From Nematostella vectensis (lineage: Eukaryota; Cnidaria; Anthozoa; Actiniaria; Edwardsiidae): a DNA stretch of 64,000 nt. This document shows, one piece after another, positions 57,241 through 64,000 of this stretch. Position numbers and translations under genes: made by a program. How positions within the stretch are numbered: position 1 is the first letter of the stretch; the number at the start of each line of letters is the position of its first letter. Below the pieces are notes generated by a model. It ran no database searches. It saw only the letters and a list, made by a program, of their open reading frames with translations, and was not told the origin of the DNA. Location of the stretch: the NCBI RefSeq assembly GCF_932526225.1, contig NC_064039.1, positions 13,286,139 through 13,350,138 of the forward strand. The letters run 5' to 3'.

Positions 57241-58353
57241 CTAAGTACAACCATTTACTAATATGCAATAGCTGTCAACGTCATCAATGAGCTCATAGTA
57301 CCTCCCTCTTATCCTGATACCATAAGCCCGCAAAGTCAACTGGTCCTTCCTGGTCCGCAGTACGATCTGCCACATACCATACACTCTCTGTACACACTTG
57401 ATATCCCTTGCATCCACGACCTCGCAGAGAGCCTCGACAATCTCGAGTACTTTGAATCGCGGGAGAATCCTAGGGCTGTTATAGTACTCCAGTACGAAGT
57501 AAAAACACGTAGCGTCTTCGCCAAGGTCCCACGGAGAACTCTCCCAGGTTTGATCACTGTCCGATTTAGGAAATATATCTTCGTGGTAGTTTAATGCTGT
57601 GTCTTTTTTTAACAGCATATAAAGGTTTTCGTGTATATTTTTAGTTTTGTTGACTTTTCGATCAATGTTGACATTCTTTCTGTGTCGTGGACTTTGTGCC
57701 ACTTGTTTGGGTTTGTAATCTGAATTAGCACTTGTAGAATCAATTGTCTGGTCTAATTCACACATTTCTAGTAACACAGTTCTTCCTGTTTTTTTCTTTG
57801 TTTCCCTCTGTTTGATATCTCCTCTCATTGACTCCACAAGCCTCTTAGCTTTATCGGAAAGCTGGCAGTCACTTTTATCTAATTGAGTTTCATTTGGAAC
57901 AATGGAAGTCATTCGTGTTTGAGTTCCTACTTGTTTAACCCTTTTTTTCTCTGTCTCCTTTAAACCTTCACTAAAATGCGCATTCTTCTCCAAGGTTTTA
58001 CTAACCATAGAAAGGTTTCTCCAAGTGGGATTTTCACTTTTAAATTCGGAATTAGTCTTCCGTGGTTTGGCCGCTTTGTTCTTAGCAACGGTGGTGTCTT
58101 TGTTTAGGAATGCTCTAAACGGATGTCCCGCAAAGTCCAAATCACAGATCCCTAACTCGTCGGCTTCTGTCTGATTTGTCTCTGGAAAACAACCAATACA
58201 ACCAGAACCTGTGCAAATTATTCTTCCTATTTTAGTCTTGTGTGTGGCAATACCAGAAGACCAGCGATCCGCGGTTATGAAAGCAGCCATTGGCAATCCA
58301 AGACGAGCGTTACATACAGCTGTCGTCTGTGTTGTGAAAAAAAACGAGCACAT
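57241..58353 (-). CDS. Unrecognised basic protein with RRM-like C-terminal domain
   Basis: An uninterrupted 370-codon frame. The likely start is ATG 58,290 (MAAFITADRW) or an upstream exon joined at the AG at about 58,335 (TTTCACAACACAG), because the sequence before it looks like a polypyrimidine tract. The N-terminal part has a Cys cluster (CTGSGCIGCFPE) and DLDFAGHPFRAFLN. The middle is Lys/Ser/Thr-rich and disordered. The C-terminal ~90 residues (FKVLEIVEALCEVVDARDIK, YGMWQIVLRTRKDQLTLRAY, GIRIRGRYYELID) have the beta-alpha-beta rhythm of an RRM-like fold as in the N-terminal region of ZCCHC3 and retroelement nucleocapsid proteins. Nucleic-acid binding is plausible, not shown. It is divergent from the J-domain gene and convergent with beta-TrCP. 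Confidence 0.55.
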   Translation of the reverse strand: MCSFFFTTQTTAVCNARLGLPMAAFITADRWSSGIATHKTKIGRIICTGSGCIGCFPETNQTEADELGICDLDFAGHPFRAFLNKDTTVAKNKAAKPRKTNSEFKSENPTWRNLSMVSKTLEKNAHFSEGLKETEKKRVKQVGTQTRMTSIVPNETQLDKSDCQLSDKAKRLVESMRGDIKQRETKKKTGRTVLLEMCELDQTIDSTSANSDYKPKQVAQSPRHRKNVNIDRKVNKTKNIHENLYMLLKKDTALNYHEDIFPKSDSDQTWESSPWDLGEDATCFYFVLEYYNSPRILPRFKVLEIVEALCEVVDARDIKCVQRVYGMWQIVLRTRKDQLTLRAYGIRIRGRYYELIDDVDSYCILVNGCT

Positions 58354-58717
58354 GATAAAAATACACCCTCCCCTCCCTCAAAAGTTTTAAAACGCTAAAC
58401 TATATATTTCTAAAATTTCGACGACCACGCATCACCACGTCACCATGCCTTATCACAGAATCTACTCCTAGAGATAATTATATTTTTTAATGCAAAAATT
58501 ATTATATTTCTTTTTTTTGCCAAGAGATTTGTAAAGAGACAAGAGATTTGTAAAAGCAACTAATTCCCCAGCCCTCCCATGTAAAAATCACAACGCAGCA
58601 CAGTCACAGCACGTGAGAAATTACCCATAATGCAAGTTGGGGCCAAAACTCTACACGTGAAAACATGGCGGGCAGTGGGAGTATGTAGTATAAAGCTATC
58701 TTTATCTCGAAACGACC
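58354..58717. promoter_or_regulatory. Compact bidirectional promoter
   Basis: 364 bp between divergent genes, with an E-box CACGTG at 58,610-58,615, a CCCATAATGCA motif (58,624-58,634) and ACACGTGAAA nearby. A 7-codon upstream open frame (ATG 58,665, stop 58,686-58,688) precedes the J-protein ATG and is out of frame with it. Confidence 0.45.
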
Positions 58718-61700
58718 ATGGGAATCACAAAAGATGAAGCATATAGGATATTAGAACTACCAAGAGGTGAGTCTGCTATTTCTTTTTTCTAGAATTTACG
58801 TAAAATCTTGTTTTAAGCATAAAAGCTGTGCGAGAAAATTTGCGAGCTCAAGTCAATGTTGTTCGACGTTCTCGAAGTGTGAAGAAAGAAACTTGAAACT
58901 TGTAATAATCATAAGTAATGTTGGTGGTTATAAGTATTTATTCTGTCCTCGTAAGATTACAAAAATCTTTATTAAGCTTGTTTCTTTAATGCTTAGAAAA
59001 TAGGTTGTTGCCCTGGTTTCGAAGTCTTTTAAATGTGAAAGCGAAAGTGATGATTGAGGCATGTTTTGCTTTGTTTTCAAATCATTTGAAAATACTTTCA
59101 CCCTTCTCTACAATCTTCGAGGATAAGGTTATCCTTATCTATCAAAACACTTCAATTATATTGTTTATCGATTCCCTTGGTGCATTTGTTTTTTAATCCT
59201 TGCAAAACGAAAAAGAGTGATACTTGAATAAAATATTAAGCTGATGTATAAATAAGCTTATTGGTTAGAATTGTCAATCTCTCAGGTAATTTGACAGATC
59301 ACAAAAACACTAAATCCTTTATCCTAAAAAACTTATTACTTCATGTCACTAATTTTCCAGACAAAATTTACCAAAATTTACTATGCACAACACCCCTTCA
59401 ACCAGCAATTGCTAGTCTTCAGGGCATATTCATTTTAAGTATACATTGATGCGCTATTATAGGGCCAGTTTTACGTAGGCATAGTATTTATGATGTCTGA
59501 TTGCATTTTTGGGTTTTAGATGCAAGTGTAGAGGAAGTTAGAGCAAGTTACAAGAGACTTGCACTAAAATGGCACCCTGATAAACACAACAACAGCACGA
59601 CTGCCACCCAGGTATTTAAACCACATTCAGGGAAGTGTTTCCCAGGAAACATTAATATTGTTGAAGCTGTGCTCTGTTTTGTTCACCTTACCACTTATTG
59701 AGTTGTAGTTGAAAAGCTTTATAAAGAAATAAATAAATAAATGATTAAAAATTAAAAAAAACTTTTAATTGTTATAAGGTTATTACTCAGATCCTCTCTA
59801 ATTTTTAGCTATCAATTTTACTCCCCCCCCCCCCCCTGAAATCTTGACATTTTTAACCCAAATACAAGCCACTCAGATCACCTCTTAGGAACTATGTTGA
59901 TATTCACTTTTTAGAAATTTCAAGAGGTATCCTCTGCGTACAAAAGATTGACAACTGAGGATGCTGGTGATGAGATATATTTGTCTGCTGTGAGTTTCAT
60001 GCTTATTTTTATTCATATGTTGATCATATGTTGAATCTGTTACATACAGTATGCTCATATTTCATATTCAAGCTTTCCATTCCATGAGATGGAGTGCATG
60101 AATGTATGAGAACCCTTTTGCAATGGTCATGAAATTAATAGCTCAAAAATCCTGCAGCAATGTCTGTTATTGTTTAACAAATTTTAAAGTAAAAAAACCT
60201 TGGGAAACGTTTTTTTTATTTTAAAGCAAAAGGCTTGAATTCTTGCGTGTGTTGTGGTTTGAAATGCTTCTTGGTTTGAAATTGTTAAAACTGGTTTGAA
60301 AAGGGGATATTTGCATAATCTTTTATCTAGTTCTTTTAGTTACACCTCCCAACCCCCAAAAAATCCAAGCCCCTGTTTTATTAATGACTCCCCAAAAATA
60401 AAATCCCTTTTAGAATGCTAGGTATCCAAAAATGAGCTAGTTTGAAAAAAATTCAAACCATGCCACATTTGAAACCACAACACATGCATATCTTTACTTT
60501 TTACATAAAGGATATTCAAACATACAGTAGTTTATGGATTATAATGGGGCAATAGATATAATCTTTTTGTTCTTCTACTTGGGTATTTTAATTTTTTTTT
60601 GTGTATTGGAAATACACAGGGTGTCTCACTATAGAAACTAATAGTTTGTCAAAGTTTAATGTTCTTTTTGTTTTGTAGGCTGATATGTTTGATCTGTTTA
60701 CACATATATTTTTTCAAAGACATGGTAAGAGTTACATTGCCTTTGTAATTTATTATATATGCTTATAGCAAGCTCAGATATGTATAGCCCTATTTGATTG
60801 ATATTATATAGTATAGAACTATTTCACTGCATTTGTCAATCATTTTTAATCGTGTATACCTTTTTAACATACCATCACCTAACAAACTTTGAGCAAAGCT
60901 GATTAAATTCTAGGATTAATATACTGTATACAAACAAGATTGAAGGGTTGTTTTTGCAACCTACTATTTTAAATAAAATCTGATGCTCATTTTGTTTGCT
61001 GTTTTATTCAACCTCCAACGTTGTTTTGTTTATGTCTTTGTAGCGATGTATGGGTTCTGTAATGGCCGTCATCATTATGAGTCAGATGATGACAGTTACT
61101 ACAGTGATGATAACTATGAAGATGATGATGAAGATGATTTGCTCCACACTATGGCTTCAAAGCTCACAAGTAAACACGATCGCAGTAGCAAGCCTAATAG
61201 TAAGTGATTAGATAATTAACAAAAAGATGATGTCTTGTCTTTAAGTTTTATATCTTTGAAGTGACTGCGGGAAACTTTGACATGGCTTTTCAGGATTGAG
61301 AAAGACAAAATAAATTCCATGTTCCCAATAATCTATGTATTGTATATTTTACTTTTTTCCTAATGTTAGCATCCTAGTACTATACCAATGTCCCAACTCT
61401 GTGATTCTTGTTTTCAGCAACACACATTTATGGTAAACCAGCTCATAATTTAACGGAGGCAGTAAGTATTGAGATGTTACCTTTTTTGTGGGTTTGCTTT
61501 TTGCTAACAGTATTTTAATTTTTAGGAGGCAATGAAAAATGCTGAAGAATTAATAAAAGAAGAGGAGCGTGATAGAAAAAAAGCAGAGAAAAGACGACAA
61601 AAAAAGAAGGTTAACCTTTCTCTTTGATTAAAGTTTTGAGGCTGCAAACAGTAGCGAATTTAGGGGGAGGGTTTAGGGGCTTTAAATCCCCCCTTTAAGC

Positions 61701-64000
61701 TGCTAAAGCAATGAAAAAGATGCCACAAACAGCATTCCTCTGAGGTGCATGCCCCACCCACTTCAGGGGCGGATCTAGCTTTTTGCTAAAGGGGGGGTTT
61801 GCTCAGTGACAAAAGGGGGGGGGTGATTTTTTTTGTCACATATGGCTTTCTGGCAGCCCGAAGGGGGTTTAAACCCCCTAAACCCTCCCCCTAGATCCGC
61901 TACTGCACAATCCAATACTGTTCCCCAAACTTGTGGTCAGCTCAGACTCCTCTACCCTCAGGAAGGAAAAAGACCTTTGTTGTTTCTGCATTGGTTTAGA
62001 AACTGAATTTTGTGGTCCTTTTTATTCTTACAGAGAAATAAAGAGAAGAAGAAGCAAAAAGACAAAGTTAAACCAGATAATAGTGAAAAAGAAAATAAAC
62101 AGGTATTGAGAATATACAGCTCTTGCTATGAAAAAAAACAACAAAATCTTTGATGTTTTAAACCTTTTGTAATTTGTGTCAAAACTGTAGACACTGTAGG
62201 TACTATAGTAAAGAAAGGGTTTGAATGCTGGATACAGCAGAACCCCGCTAACTAGAACTCAGCTAACTCGAACTAAGTCCGATTTCCCTTGGACCTAATT
62301 TAGAGTCATTTTTACTCTGCTAATTCGAATTCCCAGCTAACTTGAACTGATTTTTGCTTCCCTTCAGAGTTCGAGTTAGTTATATTGGCGAATTGTTTTC
62401 TATTGCAATGCTACCCACAATGAAGCGAAGAATAATTTAAAGTCGAGAATTGTATGCGAAAAAAGAAAATATCGTTTTGTTGTAGGTTTCAAAAACATTG
62501 TTGATTGCGAATGCCATTGTTGATTGCGAATGCCATTGTTGATTGCGAATGCCATTGTTGATTGCGAATGCCCTTGTTGATTGCGAATGCCATTGTTGAT
62601 TGCCAATGCCCTTGTTGATTGCGAATGCCATTGTTGATTGCCAATGCCATTGTTGATTGCCAATGCCATTGTTGATTGCCAATGCCATTGTTGATTGCCA
62701 ATGCCATTGTTGATTGCGAATGCAGCTTGCATTCAGCAATAACTGAGAAGACATCAAGACGGGAACCGGTTGAGCGCTCGCATATGTTTTCTCATGTAAA
62801 TTGGTTGACATCTCGATCTAAGTCAGAAATGACTGGACCCGTGCCTCAGTATTACGGATTTGAACTCTGAAAGGTTATATTGACTTTAATGTATTATCCC
62901 TTTTTTGCTTCCGGGTATGTACTTAATGGGAAATTAATAAAAGGTCTGGCACTCAAACTAATCTCTTCAATATATAGCATTAAATGGGGAATATATTGTG
63001 CATATCATAGATATATCAATCTTTTTCAGGATAATATTATAGATTCATCAGGCTCCACAAGTAAAACACATCTTAAAGACACTGAGAATACTAGTCAAAA
63101 CTCACAAAATAATCCCCATCCAAGTACACATGCTGCAAAGGCTACTGGGGGAATTAAAGAAAACAAGTCAAACAAAACAACAGCATCCATAAAGAATGTA
63201 CCAACCACTAATGGACCGAGCAAAACATCTAGGTCTACTGATGGTGAAGAAAGTGCAGGAAGTACACATACCAAGTAAGATATTTTAGTACGAAGACAGA
63301 TTATTTTGTATTCATATTGAAATTGGGCTGCACTATGTCGATGATCAGTAACAGCTTAGTGGTAGAGGATTTGATTACTGCAAATTATTGTACAAAATGT
63401 TGTTTCCATGTTGTCCTGTTTATGTGAGATCTTATTTTGATGCCAAAAATGGAGTTTTCTGGATAGTATCATGACCTTATGGTGTAAATTGAAGCGTCAA
63501 TAGCATGTGAATCTGAATCTGCCATGTTTGTTTCTTGCAGAAAACCAGCGAAGGATGATACAGATTCTAGTGCAGATGTAAGTGCATTCAAACATCCATA
63601 TGAGTGATATCCATTCAAGACTACCATCCCGCCCCCTTAGATCTGTTAGATCTGTTAGATATGCCTGGTCAAACCCTCTGGTCATTTCCTTAATTAATAA
63701 CAAAAACCTATTGGTCTGACTGATGCTCTTTTTAGATAAAAAAGTGTAGAACATGAAAAAGAAATACTTTGCATAAATGTCACCAGTATCACAATCCTCT
63801 TGCTCCAGGAGCCTGACTGGGATCTGACGAGTGCTTTTGTCAGTCGAGCCGCCGGGCGTAATCCAACCAGTACAACAACAGTTCCTGAAACATTGCAAGA
63901 TGTTTCTTCCAAAGCACCCTCCTCAACACTTGCATCCTCATCAGATACAACATCTTATAATATAACTTCTGGCGTGTCGGGCACAGAGCAGATGGATCCA
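58718..64000 (+). CDS. J-domain protein related to TTC31 (partial, runs off the window)
   Basis: Eleven exons read by hand: 58,718-58,766; 59,520-59,611; 59,915-59,989; 60,679-60,724; 61,044-61,199; 61,418-61,461; 61,526-61,609; 62,034-62,102; 63,030-63,274; 63,541-63,577; 63,809 onward, all in phase. Residues 1-70 form a J domain with the catalytic HPD (KWHPDKHNN), which stimulates Hsp70 ATPase. Then comes ADMFDLFTHIFFQ, an acidic Asp/Tyr/Ser block, and a charged helix EAMKNAEELIKEEERDRKKAEKR... with EPDWDLTSAFVSRA further on. The last two blocks match the conserved core of animal TTC31, which lacks a J domain in humans. TPR repeats are expected just beyond 64,000. It would link Hsp70 to a TPR-bound client. 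A small exon with GTTAAC donor (61,610) is the weakest junction. Confidence 0.75.
61764..61905. mobile_element. MITE with CAGGGGCGGATCTAG ends, copy 2
   Basis: Same family as 23,506-23,665: ends CAGGGGCGGATCTAGC and CTAGATCCGCTACTG, internal G run and GGCTTTCTGGCAGCC. It is inserted in an intron of the J-domain gene. Confidence 0.75.
62497..62725. repeat. 19-bp minisatellite, about 12 copies, intronic
   Basis: Repeat of GCCATTGTTGATTGCGAAT with GCGAAT/GCCAAT and CCATT/CCCTT variants. The two variants are clustered (GCGAAT left, GCCAAT right). The minus-strand frames rich in NNGIGNQQWH are products of this repeat, not genes. Confidence 0.92.

Noticed and set aside
62400-62811. NNGIGNQQWH-repeat frames
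   Set aside because: They are translations of the 19-bp intronic minisatellite in three frames.

Overview
This is eukaryotic, very probably cnidarian (sea-anemone-like) genomic DNA. Genes are split into short exons with GT/AG introns, and introns and spacers are full of minisatellites, poly-G-bearing MITEs and small inverted-repeat transposons. The host genes (PAN-EGF-discoidin protein, rhodopsin-like GPCRs, beta-TrCP, PBDC1, a J-domain/TTC31-like protein) are animal genes. The species cannot be fixed from sequence reading alone.

Layout. 1-5.7 kb holds simple repeats and the 3' part of a minus-strand gene for a secreted PAN-EGF-F5/8C protein. Its discoidin exon runs into a 24-bp minisatellite built from the exon's own 5' splice site. 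5,704-19,972 is the main object: a 14.27-kb endogenous Polinton/Maverick-type DNA virus (adintovirus-like) with ~230-bp terminal inverted repeats starting AG and a perfect 6-bp target duplication (AATTGC). It lies inside an intron of the PAN-EGF-F5/8C gene, whose first exon is at 21.1-21.6 kb. 22.6-24.9 kb is a non-autonomous inverted-repeat transposon with two MITEs and a 58-bp minisatellite nested in it. 28.0-29.1 kb (+) and 33.6-34.9 kb (-) hold two related single-exon GPCRs in opposite orientation. 37.7-40.0 kb is a near-identical 1.16-kb tandem duplication covering the last exons of a PBDC1 orthologue (39.4-46.1 kb, -). This gene is head-to-head with a beta-TrCP orthologue (46.6-55.6 kb, +). 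An unrecognised minus-strand gene (57.2-58.35 kb) is divergent from a J-domain gene related to TTC31 that runs off the right edge.

The viral element keeps the recognisable gene set of a Polinton/adintovirus: protein-primed DNA polymerase B, double-jelly-roll major capsid protein, adenain-type protease, FtsK/HerA-type packaging ATPase, a basic core-like protein, two small conserved proteins, two RING-finger proteins, a GRF-type zinc-finger acidic protein and a minus-strand conserved protein of unknown function. Almost all are broken by stops, frameshifts or internal deletions. Of the integrase only an N-terminal scrap remains. Most transcription units retain a TATAAATA-type box. The TIRs and divergent promoters carry CCAAT boxes and CRE sites, and the TIRs carry composite ETS/CRE elements, so the cis-regulatory plan is readable although the proteins are dead. 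Exon boundaries below were read by hand from splice consensus, phase continuity and similarity to known protein families.
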